Of a stretch of DNA of 64,000 nucleotides, positions 37,901 to 52,400 are shown in pieces (position 1 is the first letter of the stretch; each line of letters opens with the position of its first letter). This DNA comes from Apostichopus japonicus. Lineage: Eukaryota > Echinodermata > Holothuroidea > Aspidochirotida > Stichopodidae. Both the position numbers and the translations under genes were made by a program. The notes beneath the pieces are model-generated. The model did no database searches, had not been told where the DNA came from, and saw nothing but the letters and a program-made list of their open reading frames with translations. The stretch lies in NCBI RefSeq assembly GCF_037975245.1, contig NC_092576.1, positions 39,517,611 through 39,581,610 on the forward strand, in the 5' to 3' direction.

Positions 37901-38714
37901 TCGCTTTTTTGTTTGGATACAAGTCAAAACAGGCGTCGAATGAGCATTATTACGTGTATATTACGTCTATAAGGAACGACATAGACGCTGATTTCGGCAA
38001 TGATTTGCAATTTGTATCATGAGTTGCGAATAGATACACCAGGGTAACCATATCCAAGGTCAATAAATAGCTATTATCGATCGGCTATACGCAATTGCAG
38101 TGATTACGTCATCTGTTTCTCGTATCGAAGGTATACCCATAGCTATTACCGATTGACTGGACGACAACGTGTCGAAGCTACTTAGGCTATGCTACCATGA
38201 TAGCTTAAGTACAAGCGTCCTGTTGGTGTATATGGATGGCTCTCGTCTTGTATGCGCGAGATCCCGGGTTCGATTCCCGGCCAACATTTTTGTCCTTTTA
38301 CATTTTGTTGCTTTTATTTTGATTTGCACGATTGATGAACATGCAGCTTTTGAATGTGTTGCATTCTAACTACTGAAACGGTATAATTTGTTTTCATGTT
38401 TTCACGGTCAATAAATAGCTATCACCGATCGTCTATAGGCAATTACAGTGAATAAGCCATTTTTTTATCGTGTCGAAGCTATCTATTTGCCGTAAGCACA
38501 TGCATTACCTATAGATGATGTATCGAAGCTACGTTTCAGGTGTAAAGGCCCCTTCGCGTCGCTTTTTTGTTTGGATACAAGTCAAAACAGGCGTCGAATG
38601 AGCATTATTACGTGTATATTACGTCTATAAGGAACGACATAGACGCTGATTTCGGCAATGATTTGTAAATATGTATCATGAGTTGCGAATAGATACACCA
38701 GGGTAACCATATCC
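34762..38714 (+). repeat. Higher-order repeat, 1976 bp (three units), two copies
   Basis: The order ccaCggtc plus ccatatctatt, then a CTTCTA unit, a CTTCTTT unit with broken T run, and a gcgTcct unit occurs twice, offset by exactly 1976 bp (34929/36905, 35588/37564, 36246/38222). Boundaries are approximate because flanking units are nearly identical. Confidence 0.88.
35586..35653 (+). tRNA. tRNA-like element with CTTCTTT loop and interrupted T run
   Basis: The loop reads CTTCTTT (an additional A-to-T change on the TCT form), and the 3' T run is broken by G at 35655 (cattGttg). The only other copy with both changes is 1976 bp downstream (G at 37631). Units 39539 and 40197 keep the CTTCTTT loop with an intact T run. 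Confidence 0.5.
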
Positions 38715-41700
38715 AAGGTCAATAAATAGCTATTATCGATCGGCTATACGCAATTGCAGTGATTACGTCATCTGTTTCTCGTATGGAAGGTATACCCATA
38801 GCTATTACCGATTGACTGGACGACAACGTGTCGAAGCTACTTAGGCTATGCTACCATGATAGCTTAAGTACAAGCGGCCTGTTGGTGTATATGGATGGCT
38901 CTCGTCTTGTATGCGCGAGATCCCGGGTTCGATTCCCGGCCAACATTTTTGTCCTTTTACATTTTGTTGCTTTTATTTTGATTTGCACGATTGATGAACA
39001 TGCAGCTTTTGAATGTGTTGCATTCTAACTACTGAAACGGTATAATTTGTTTTCATGTTTTCACGGTCAATAAATAGCTATCACCGATCGTCTATAGGCA
39101 ATTACAGTGAATAAGCCATTTTTTTATCGTGTCGAAGCTATCTATTTGCCGTAAGCACATGCATTACCTATAGATGATGTATCGAAGCTACGTTTCAGGT
39201 GTAAAGGCCCCTTCGCGTCGCTTTTTTGTTTGGATACAAGTCAAAACAGGCGTCGAATGAGCATTATTACGTGTATATTACGTCTATAAGGAACGACATA
39301 GACGCTGATTTCGGCAATGATTTGCAATTTGTATCATGAGTTGCGAATAGATACACCAGGGTAACCATATCCAAGGTCAATAAATAGCTATTATCGATCG
39401 GCTATACGCAATTGCAGTGATTACGTCATCTGTTTCTCGTATGGAAGGTATACCCATAGCTATTACCGATTGACTGGACGACAACGTGTCGAAGCTACTT
39501 AGGCTATGCTACCATGATAGCTTAAGTACAAGCGGCCTGTTGGTGTATATGGATGGCTCTCGTCTTCTTTGCGCGAGATCCCGGGTTCGATTCCCGGCCA
39601 ACATTTTTGTCCTTTTACATTTTGTTGCTTTTATTTTGATTTGCACGATTGATGAACATGCAGCTTTTGAATGTGTTGCATTCTAACTACTGAAACGGTA
39701 TAATTTGTTTTCATGTTTTCACGGTCAATAAATAGCTATCACCGATCGTCTATAGGCAATTACAGTGAATAAGCCATTTTTTTATCGTGTCGAAGCTATC
39801 TATTTGCCGTAAGCACATGCATTACCTATAGATGATGTATCGAAGCTACGTTTCAGGTGTAAAGGCCCCTTCGCGTCGCTTTTTTGTTTGGATACAAGTC
39901 AAAACAGGCGTCGAATGAGCATTATTACGTGTATATTACGTCTATAAGGAACGACATAGACGCTGATTTCGGCAATGATTTGCAATTTGTATCATGAGTT
40001 GCGAATAGATACACCAGGGTAACCATATCCAAGGTCAATAAATAGCTATTATCGATCGGCTATACGCAATTGCAGTGATTACGTCATCTGTTTCTCGTAT
40101 GGAAGGTATACCCATAGCTATTACCGATTGACTGGACGACAACGTGTCGAAGCTACTTAGGCTATGCTACCATGATAGCTTAAGTACAAGCGGCCTGTTG
40201 GTGTATATGGATGGCTCTCGTCTTCTTTGCGCGAGATCCCGGGTTCGATTCCCGGCCAACATTTTTGTCCTTTTACATTTTGTTGCTTTTATTTTGATTT
40301 GCACGATTGATGAACATGCAGCTTTTGAATGTGTTGCATTCTAACTACTGAAACGGTATAATTTGTTTTCATGTTTTCACGGTCAATAAATAGCTATCAC
40401 CGATCGTCTATAGGCAATTACAGTGAATAAGCCATTTTTTTATCGTGTCGAAGCTATCTATTTGCCGTAAGCACATGCATTACCTATAGATGATGTATCG
40501 AAGCTACGTTTCAGGTGTAAAGGCCCCTTCGCGTCGCTTTTTTGTTTGGATACAAGTCAAAACAGGCGTCGAATGAGCATTATTACGTGTATATTACGTC
40601 TATAAGGAACGACATAGACGCTGATTTCGGCAATGATTTGTAAATATGTATCATGAGTTGCGAATAGATACACCAGGGTAACCATATCCAAGGTCAATAA
40701 ATAGCTATTATCGATTCGGCTATACGCAATTGCAGTGATTACGTCATCTGTTTCTCGTATCGAAGGTATACCCATAGCTATTACCCATTGACTGGACGAC
40801 AACGTGTCGAAGCTACTTAGGCTATGCTACCATGATAGCTTAAGTACAAGCGGCCTGTTGGTGTATATGGATGGCTCTCGTCTTGTATGCGCGAGATCCC
40901 GGGTTCGATTCCCGGCCAACATTTTTGTCCTTTTACATTTTGTTGCTTTTATTTTGATTTGCACGATTGATGAACATGCAGCTTTTGAATGTGTTGCATT
41001 CTAACTACTGAAACGGTATAATTTGTTTTCATGTTTTCACGGTCAATAAATAGCTATCACCGATCGTCTATAGGCAATTACAGTGAATAAGCCATTTTTT
41101 TATCGTGTCGAAGCTATCTATTTGCCGTAAGCACATGCATTACCTATAGATGATGTATCGAAGCTACGTTTCAGGTGTAAAGGCCCCTTCGCGTCGCTTT
41201 TTTGTTTGGATACAAGTCAAAACAGGCGTCGAATGAGCATTATTACGTGTATATTACGTCTATAAGGAACGACATAGACGATGATTTCGGCAATGATTTG
41301 CAATTTGTATCATGAGTTGCGAATAGATACACCAGGGTAACCATATCCAAGGTCAATAAATAGCTATTATCGATCGGCTATACGCAATTGCAGTGATTAC
41401 GTCATCTGTTTCTCGTATGGAAGGTATACCCATAGCTATTACCGATTGACTGGACGACAACGTGTCGAAGCTACTTAGGCTATGCTACCATGATAGCTTA
41501 AGTACAAGCGGCCTGTTGGTGTATATGGATGGCTCTCGTCTTGTATGCGCGAGATCCCGGGTTCGATTCCCGGCCAACATTTTTGTCCTTTTACATTTTG
41601 TTGCTTTTATTTTGATTTGCACGATTGATGAACATGCAGCTTTTGAATGTGTTGCATTCTAACTACTGAAACGGTATAATTTGTTTTCATGTTTTCACGG

Positions 41701-42832
41701 TCAATAAATAGCTATCACCGATCGTCTATAGGCAATTACAGTGAATAAGCCATTTTTTTATCGTGTCGAAGCTATCTATTTGCCGTAAGCACATGCATTA
41801 CCTATAGATGATGTATCGAAGCTACGTTTCAGGTGTAAAGGCCCCTTCGCGTCGCTTTTTTGTTTGGATACAAGTCAAAACAGGCGTCGAATGAGCATTA
41901 TTACGTGTATATTACGTCTATAAGGAACGACATAGACGCTGATTTCGGCAATGATTTGTAAATATGTATCATGAGTTGCGAATAGATACACCAGGGTAAC
42001 CATATCCAAGGTCAATAAATAGCTATTATCGATCGGCTATACGCAATTGCAGTGATTACGTCATCTGTTTCTCGTATGGAAGGTATACCCATAGCTATTA
42101 CCGATTGACTGGACGACAACGTGTCGAAGCTACTTAGGCTATGCTACCATGATAGCTTAAGTACAAGCGGCCTGTTGGTGTACATGGATGGCTCTCGTCT
42201 TGTATGCGCGAGATCCCGGGTTCGATTCCCGGCCAACATTTTTGTCCTTTTACATTTTGTTGCTTTTATTTTGATTTGCACGATTGATGAACATGCAGCT
42301 TTTGAATGTGTTGCATTCTAACTACTGAAACGGTATAATTTGTTTTCATGTTTTCACGGTCAATAAATAGCTATCACCGATCGTCTATAGGCAATTACAG
42401 TGAATAAGCCATTTTTTTATCGTGTCGAAGCTATCTATTTGCCGTAAGCACATGCATTACCTATAGATGATGTATCGAAGCTACGTTTCAGGTGTAAAGG
42501 CCCCTTCGCGTCGCTTTTTTGTTTGGATACAAGTCAAAACAGGCGTCGAATGAGCATTATTACGTGTATATTACGTCTATAAGGAACGACATAGACGCTG
42601 ATTTCGGCAATGATTTGTAAATATGTATCATGAGTTGCGAATAGATACACCAGGGTAACCATATCCAAGGTCAATAAATAGCTATTATCGATCGGCTATA
42701 CGCAATTGCAGTGATTACGTCATCTGTTTCTCGTATGGAAGGTATACCCATAGCTATTACCGATTGACTGGACGACAACGTGTCGAAGCTACTTAGGCTA
42801 TGCTACCATGATAGCTTAAGTACAAGCGGCCT

Positions 42833-45800
42833 GTTGGTGTATATGGATGGCTCTCGTCTTGTATGCGCGAGATCCCGGGTTCGATTCCCGGCCAACATTT
42901 TTGTCCTTTTACATTTTGTTGCTTTTATTTTGATTTGCACGATTGATGAACATGCAGCTTTTGAATGTGTTGCATTCTAACTACTGAAACGGTATAATTT
43001 GTTTTCATGTTTTCACGGTCAATAAATAGCTATCACCGATCGTCTATAGGCAATTACAGTGAATAAGCCATTTTTTTATCGTGTCGAAGCTATCTATTTG
43101 CCGTAAGCACATGCATTACCTATAGATGATGTATCGAAGCTACGTTTCAGGTGTAAAGGCCCCTTCGCGTCGCTTTTTTGTTTGGATACAAGTCAAAACA
43201 GGCGTCGAATGAGCATTATTACGTGTATATTACGTCTATAAGGAACGACATAGACGCTGATTTCGGCAATGATTTGCAATTTGTATCATGAGTTGCGAAT
43301 AGATACACCAGGGTAACCATATCCAAGGTCAATAAATAGCTATTATCGATCGGCTATACGCAATTGCAGTGATTACGTCATCTGTTTCTCGTATGGAAGG
43401 TATACCCATAGCTATTACCGATTGACTGGACGACAACGTGTCGAAGCTACTTAGGCTATGCTACCATGATAGCTTAAGTACAAGCGGCCTGTTGGTGTAT
43501 ATGGATGGCTCTCGTCTTGTATGCGCGAGATCCCGGGTTCGATTCCCGGCCAACATTTTTGTCCTTTTACATTTTGTTGCTTTTATTTTGATTTGCACGA
43601 TTGATGAACATGCAGCTTTTGAATGTGTTGCATTCTAACTACTGAAACGGTATAATTTGTTTTCATGTTTTCACGGTCAATAAATAGCTATCACCGATCG
43701 TCTATAGGCAATTACAGTGAATAAGCCATTTTTTTATCGTGTCGAAGCTATCTATTTGCCGTAAGCACATGCATTACCTATAGATGATGTATCGAAGCTA
43801 CGTTTCAGGTGTAAAGGCCCCTTCGCGTCGCTTTTTTGTTTGGATACAAGTCAAAACAGGCGTCGAATGAGCATTATTACGTGTATATTACGTCTATAAG
43901 GAACGACATAGACGCTGATTTCGGCAATGATTTGCAATTTGTATCATGAGTTGCGAATAGATACACCAGGGTAACCATATCCAAGGTCAATAAATAGCTA
44001 TTATCGATCGGCTATACGCAATTGCAGTGATTACGTCATCTGTTTCTCGTATGGAAGGTATACCCATAGCTATTACCGATTGACTGGACGACAACGTGTC
44101 GAAGCTACTTAGGCTATGCTACCATGATAGCTTAAGTACAAGCGGCCTGTTGGTGTATATGGATGGCTCTCGTCTTGTATGCGCGAGATCCCGGGTTCGA
44201 TTCCCGGCCAACATTTTTGTCCTTTTACATTTTGTTGCTTTTATTTTGATTTGCACGATTGATGAACATGCAGCTTTTGAATGTGTTGCATTCTAACTAC
44301 TGAAACGGTATAATTTGTTTTCATGTTTTCACGGTCAATAAATAGCTATCACCGATCGTCTATAGGCAATTACAGTGAATAAGCCATTTTTTTATCGTGT
44401 CGAAGCTATCTATTTGCCGTAAGCACATGCATTACCTATAGATGATGTATCGAAGCTACGTTTCAGGTGTAAAGGCCCCTTCGCGTCGCTTTTTTGTTTG
44501 GATACAAGTCAAAACAGGCGTCGAATGAGCATTATTACGTGTATATTACGTCTATAAGGAACGACATAGACGCTGATTTCGGCAATGATTTGCAATTTGT
44601 ATCATGAGTTGCGAATAGATACACCAGGGTAACCATATCCAAGGTCAATAAATAGCTATTATCGATCGGCTATACGCAATTGCAGTGATTACGTCATCTG
44701 TTTCTCGTATGGAAGGTATACCCATAGCTATTACCGATTGACTGGACGACAACGTGTCGAAGCTACTTAGGCTATGCTACCATGATAGCTTAAGTACAAG
44801 CGGCCTGTTGGTGTATATGGATGGCTCTCGTCTTGTATGCGCGAGATCCCGGGTTCGATTCCCGGCCAACATTTTTGTCCTTTTACATTTTGTTGCTTTT
44901 ATTTTGATTTGCACGATTGATGAACATGCAGCTTTTGAATGTGTTGCATTCTAACTACTGAAACGGTATAATTTGTTTTCATGTTTTCACGGTCAATAAA
45001 TAGCTATCACCGATCGTCTATAGGCAATTACAGTGAATAAGCCATTTTTTTATCGTGTCGAAGCTATCTATTTGCCGTAAGCACATGCATTACCTATAGA
45101 TGATGTATCGAAGCTACGTTTCAGGTGTAAAGGCCCCTTCGCGTCGCTTTTTTGTTTGGATACAAGTCAAAACAGGCGTCGAATGAGCATTATTACGTGT
45201 ATATTACGTCTATAAGGAACGACATAGACGCTGATTTCGGCAATGATTTGCAATTTGTATCATGAGTTGCGAATAGATACACCAGGGTAACCATATCCAA
45301 GGTCAATAAATAGCTATTATCGATCGGCTATACGCAATTGCAGTGATTACGTCATCTGTTTCTCGTATGGAAGGTATACCCATAGCTATTACCGATTGAC
45401 TGGACGACAACGTGTCGAAGCTACTTAGGCTATGCTACCATGATAGCTTAAGTACAAGCGGCCTGTTGGTGTATATGGATGGCTCTCGTCTTGTATGCGC
45501 GAGATCCCGGGTTCGATTCCCGGCCAACATTTTTGTCCTTTTACATTTTGTTGCTTTTATTTTGATTTGCACGATTGATGAACATGCAGCTTTTGAATGT
45601 GTTGCATTCTAACTACTGAAACGGTATAATTTGTTTTCATGTTTTCACGGTCAATAAATAGCTATCACCGATCGTCTATAGGCAATTACAGTGAATAAGC
45701 CATTTTTTTATCGTGTCGAAGCTATCTATTTGCCGTAAGCACATGCATTACCTATAGATGATGTATCGAAGCTACGTTTCAGGTGTAAAGGCCCCTTCGC

Positions 45801-48800
45801 GTCGCTTTTTTGTTTGGATACAAGTCAAAACAGGCGTCGAATGAGCATTATTACGTGTATATTACGTCTATAAGGAACGACATAGACGCTGATTTCGGCA
45901 ATGATTTGCAATTTGTATCATGAGTTGCGAATAGATACACCAGGGTAACCATATCCAAGGTCAATAAATAGCTATTATCGATCGGCTATACGCAATTGCA
46001 GTGATTACGTCATCTGTTTCTCGTATGGAAGGTATACCCATAGCTATTACCGATTGACTGGACGACAACGTGTCGAAGCTACTTAGGCTATGCTACCATG
46101 ATAGCTTAAGTACAAGCGGCCTGTTGGTGTATATGGATGGCTCTCGTCTTGTATGCGCGAGATCCCGGGTTCGATTCCCGGCCAACATTTTTGTCCTTTT
46201 ACATTTTGTTGCTTTTATTTTGATTTGCACGATTGATGAACATGCAGCTTTTGAATGTGTTGCATTCTAACTACTGAAACGGTATAATTTGTTTTCATGT
46301 TTTCACGGTCAATAAATAGCTATCACCGATCGTCTATAGGCAATTACAGTGAATAAGCCATTTTTTTATCGTGTCGAAGCTATCTATTTGCCGTAAGCAC
46401 ATGCATTACCTATAGATGATGTATCGAAGCTACGTTTCAGGTGTAAAGGCCCCTTCGCGTCGCTTTTTTGTTTGGATACAAGTCAAAACAGGCGTCGAAT
46501 GAGCATTATTACGTGTATATTACGTCTATAAGGAACGACATAGACGCTGATTTCGGCAATGATTTGCAATTTGTATCATGAGTTGCGAATAGATACACCA
46601 GGGTAACCATATCCAAGGTCAATAAATAGCTATTATCGATCGGCTATACGCAATTGCAGTGATTACGTCATCTGTTTCTCGTATGGAAGGTATACCCATA
46701 GCTATTACCGATTGACTGGACGACAACGTGTCGAAGCTACTTAGGCTATGCTACCATGATAGCTTAAGTACAAGCGGCCTGTTGGTGTATATGGATGGCT
46801 CTCGTCTTGTATGCGCGAGATCCCGGGTTCGATTCCCGGCCAACATTTTTGTCCTTTTACATTTTGTTGCTTTTATTTTGATTTGCACGATTGATGAACA
46901 TGCAGCTTTTGAATGTGTTGCATTCTAACTACTGAAACGGTATAATTTGTTTTCATGTTTTCACGGTCAATAAATAGCTATCACCGATCGTCTATAGGCA
47001 ATTACAGTGAATAAGCCATTTTTTTATCGTGTCGAAGCTATCTATTTGCCGTAAGCACATGCATTACCTATAGATGATGTATCGAAGCTACGTTTCAGGT
47101 GTAAAGGCCCCTTCGCGTCGCTTTTTTGTTTGGATACAAGTCAAAACAGGCGTCGAATGAGCATTATTACGTGTATATTACGTCTATAAGGAACGACATA
47201 GACGCTGATTTCGGCAATGATTTGCAATTTGTATCATGAGTTGCGAATAGATACACCAGGGTAACCATATCCAAGGTCAATAAATAGCTATTATCGATCG
47301 GCTATACGCAATTGCAGTGATTACGTCATCTGTTTCTCGTATGGAAGGTATACCCATAGCTATTACCGATTGACTGGACGACAACGTGTCGAAGCTACTT
47401 AGGCTATGCTACCATGATAGCTTAAGTACAAGCGGCCTGTTGGTGTATATGGATGGCTCTCGTCTTGTATGCGCGAGATCCCGGGTTCGATTCCCGGCCA
47501 ACATTTTTGTCCTTTTACATTTTGTTGCTTTTATTTTGATTTGCACGATTGATGAACATGCAGCTTTTGAATGTGTTGCATTCTAACTACTGAAACGGTA
47601 TAATTTGTTTTCATGTTTTCACGGTCAATAAATAGCTATCACCGATCGTCTATAGGCAATTACAGTGAATAAGCCATTTTTTTATCGTGTCGAAGCTATC
47701 TATTTGCCGTAAGCACATGCATTACCTATAGATGATGTATCGAAGCTACGTTTCAGGTGTAAAGGCCCCTTCGCGTCGCTTTTTTGTTTGGATACAAGTC
47801 AAAACAGGCGTCGAATGAGCATTATTACGTGTATATTACGTCTATAAGGAACGACATAGACGCTGATTTCGGCAATGATTTGCAATTTGTATCATGAGTT
47901 GCGAATAGATACACCAGGGTAACCATATCCAAGGTCAATAAATAGCTATTATCGATCGGCTATACGCAATTGCAGTGATTACGTCATCTGTTTCTCGTAT
48001 GGAAGGTATACCCATAGCTATTACCGATTGACTGGACGACAACGTGTCGAAGCTACTTAGGCTATGCTACCATGATAGCTTAAGTACAAGCGGCCTGTTG
48101 GTGTATATGGATGGCTCTCGTCTTGTATGCGCGAGATCCCGGGTTCGATTCCCGGCCAACATTTTTGTCCTTTTACATTTTGTTGCTTTTATTTTGATTT
48201 GCACGATTGATGAACATGCAGCTTTTGAATGTGTTGCATTCTAACTACTGAAACGGTATAATTTGTTTTCATGTTTTCACGGTCAATAAATAGCTATCAC
48301 CGATCGTCTATAGGCAATTACAGTGAATAAGCCATTTTTTTATCGTGTCGAAGCTATCTATTTGCCGTAAGCACATGCATTACCTATAGATGATGTATCG
48401 AAGCTACGTTTCAGGTGTAAAGGCCCCTTCGCGTCGCTTTTTTGTTTGGATACAAGTCAAAACAGGCGTCGAATGAGCATTATTACGTGTATATTACGTC
48501 TATAAGGAACGACATAGACGCTGATTTCGGCAATGATTTGCAATTTGTATCATGAGTTGCGAATAGATACACCAGGGTAACCATATCCAAGGTCAATAAA
48601 TAGCTATTATCGATCGGCTATACGCAATTGCAGTGATTACGTCATCTGTTTCTCGTATGGAAGGTATACCCATAGCTATTACCGATTGACTGGACGACAA
48701 CGTGTCGAAGCTACTTAGGCTATGCTACCATGATAGCTTAAGTACAAGCGGCCTGTTGGTGTATATGGATGGCTCTCGTCTTGTATGCGCGAGATCCCGG

Positions 48801-49412
48801 GTTCGATTCCCGGCCAACATTTTTGTCCTTTTACATTTTGTTGCTTTTATTTTGATTTGCACGATTGATGAACATGCAGCTTTTGAATGTGTTGCATTCT
48901 AACTACTGAAACGGTATAATTTGTTTTCATGTTTTCACGGTCAATAAATAGCTATCACCGATCGTCTATAGGCAATTACAGTGAATAAGCCATTTTTTTA
49001 TCGTGTCGAAGCTATCTATTTGCCGTAAGCACATGCATTACCTATAGATGATGTATCGAAGCTACGTTTCAGGTGTAAAGGCCCCTTCGCGTCGCTTTTT
49101 TGTTTGGATACAAGTCAAAACAGGCGTCGAATGAGCATTATTACGTGTATATTACGTCTATAAGGAACGACATAGACGCTGATTTCGGCAATGATTTGCA
49201 ATTTGTATCATGAGTTGCGAATAGATACACCAGGGTAACCATATCCAAGGTCAATAAATAGCTATTATCGATCGGCTATACGCAATTGCAGTGATTACGT
49301 CATCTGTTTCTCGTATGGAAGGTATACCCATAGCTATTACCGATTGACTGGACGACAACGTGTCGAAGCTACTTAGGCTATGCTACCATGATAGCTTAAG
49401 TACAAGCGGCCT
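42833..49412 (+). repeat. Run of ten near-identical 658-bp units
   Basis: Starts from 42833 to 49413 are exactly 658 bp apart. All share tgcaatttgta, cgtatGgaagg, cgatcgg and ccgattg, and I saw no differences between them by eye. This is the most homogeneous part of the window and implies the most recent amplification or conversion. Confidence 0.85.
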
Positions 49413-52400
49413 GTTGGTGTATATGGATGGCTCTCGTCTTGTATGCGCGAGATCCCGGGTTCGATTCCCGGCCAACATTTTTGTCCTTTTACATTTTGTT
49501 GCTTTTATTTTGATTTGCACGATTGATGAACATGCAGCTTTTGAATGTGTTGCATTCTAACTACTGAAACGGTATAATTTGTTTTCATGTTTTCACGGTC
49601 AATAAATAGCTATCACCGATCGTCTATAGGCAATTACAGTGAATAAGCCATTTTTTTATCGTGTCGAAGCTATCTATTTGCCGTAAGCACATGCATTACC
49701 TATAGATGATGTATCGAAGCTACGTTTCAGGTGTAAAGGCCCCTTCGCGTCGCTTTTTTGTTTGGATACAAGTCAAGACAGGCGTCGAATGAGCATTATT
49801 ACGTGTATATTACGTCTATAAGGAACGACATAGACGCTGATTTCGGCAATGATTTGTAAATATGTATCATGAGTTGCGAATAGATACACCAGGGTAACCA
49901 TATCCAAGGTCAATAAATAGCTATTATCGATCGGCTATACGCAATTGCAGTGATTACGTCATCTGTTTCTCGTATGGAAGGTATACCCATAGCTATTACC
50001 GATTGACTGGACGACAACGTGTCGAAGCTACTTAGGCTATGCTACCATGATAGCTTAAGTACAAGCGGCCTGTTGGTGTATATGGATGGCTCTCGTCTTG
50101 TATGCGCGAGATCCCGGGTTCGATTCCCGGCCAACATTTTTGTCCTTTTACATTTTGTTGCTTTTATTTTGATTTGCACGATTGATGAACATGCAGCTTT
50201 TGAATGTGTTGCATTCTAACTACTGAAACGGTATAATTTGTTTTCATGTTTTCACGGTCAATAAATAGCTATCACCGATCGTCTATAGGCAATTACAGTG
50301 AATAAGCCATTTTTTTATCGTGTCGAAGCTATCTATTTGCCGTAAGCACATGCATTACCTATAGATGATGTATCGAAGCTACGTTTCAGGTGTAAAGGCC
50401 CCTTCGCGTCGCTTTTTTGTTTGGATACAAGTCAAAACAGGCGTCGAATGAGCATTATTACGTGTATATTACGTCTATAAGGAACGACATAGACGCTGAT
50501 TTCGGCAATGATTTGCAATTTGTATCATGAGTTGCGAATAGATACACCAGGGTAACCATATCCAAGGTCAATAAATAGCTATTATCGATCGGCTATACGC
50601 AATTGCAGTGATTACGTCATCTGTTTCTCGTATGGAAGGTATACCCATAGCTATTACCGATTGACTGGACGACAACGTGTCGAAGCTACTTAGGCTATGC
50701 TACCATGATAGCTTAAGTACAAGCGGCCTGTTGGTGTATATGGATGGCTCTCGTCTTGTATGCGCGAGATCCCGGGTTCGATTCCCGGCCAACATTTTTG
50801 TCCTTTTACATTTTGTTGCTTTTATTTTGATTTGCACGATTGATGAACATGCAGCTTTTGAATGTGTTGCATTCTAACTACTGAAACGGTATAATTTGTT
50901 TTCATGTTTTCACGGTCAATAAATAGCTATCACCGATCGTCTATAGGCAATTACAGTGAATAAGCCATTTTTTTATCGTGTCGAAGCTATCTATTTGCCG
51001 TAAGCACATGCATTACCTATAGATGATGTATCGAAGCTACGTTTCAGGTGTAAAGGCCCCTTCGCGTCGCTTTTTTGTTTGGATACAAGTCAAAACAGGC
51101 GTCGAATGAGCATTATTACGTGTATATTACGTCTATAAGGAACGACATAGACGCTGATTTCGGCAATGATTTGTAAATATGTATCATGAGTTGCGAATAG
51201 ATACACCAGGGTAACCATATCCAAGGTCAATAAATAGCTATTATCGATCGGCTATACGCAATTGCAGTGATTACGTCATCTGTTTCTCGTATGGAAGGTA
51301 TACCCATAGCTATTACCGATTGACTGGACGACAACGTGTCGAAGCTACTTAGGCTATGCTACCATGATAGCTTAAGTACAAGCGGCCTGTTGGTGTATAT
51401 GGATGGCTCTCGTCTTGTATGCGCGAGATCCCGGGTTCGATTCCCGGCCAACATTTTTGTCCTTTTACATTTTGTTGCTTTTATTTTGATTTGCACGATT
51501 GATGAACATGCAGCTTTTGAATGTGTTGCATTCTAACTACTGAAACGGTATAATTTGTTTTCATGTTTTCACGGTCAATAAATAGCTATCACCGATCGTC
51601 TATAGGCAATTACAGTGAATAAGCCATTTTTTTATCGTGTCGAAGCTATCTATTTGCCGTAAGCACATGCATTACCTATAGATGATGTATCGAAGCTACG
51701 TTTCAGGTGTAAAGGCCCCTTCGCGTCGCTTTTTTGTTTGGATACAAGTCAAAACAGGCGTCGAATGAGCATTATTACGTGTATATTACGTCTATAAGGA
51801 ACGACATAGACGCTGATTTCGGCAATGATTTGTAAATATGTATCATGAGTTGCGAATAGATACACCAGGGTAACCATATCCAAGGTCAATAAATAGCTAT
51901 TATCGATCGGCTATACGCAATTGCAGTGATTACGTCATCTGTTTCTCGTATGGAAGGTATACCCATAGCTATTACCGATTGACTGGACGACAACGTGTCG
52001 AAGCTACTTAGGCTATGCTACCATGATAGCTTAAGTACAAGCGGCCTGTTGGTGTATATGGATGGCTCTCGTCTTGTATGCGCGAGATCCCGGGTTCGAT
52101 TCCCGGCCAACATTTTTGTCCTTTTACATTTTGTTGCTTTTATTTTGATTTGCACGATTGATGAACATGCAGCTTTTGAATGTGTTGCATTCTAACTACT
52201 GAAACGGTATAATTTGTTTTCATGTTTTCACGGTCAATAAATAGCTATCACCGATCGTCTATAGGCAATTACAGTGAATAAGCCATTTTTTTATCGTGTC
52301 GAAGCTATCTATTTGCCGTAAGCACATGCATTACCTATAGATGATGTATCGAAGCTACGTTTCAGGTGTAAAGGCCCCTTCGCGTCGCTTTTTTGTTTGG

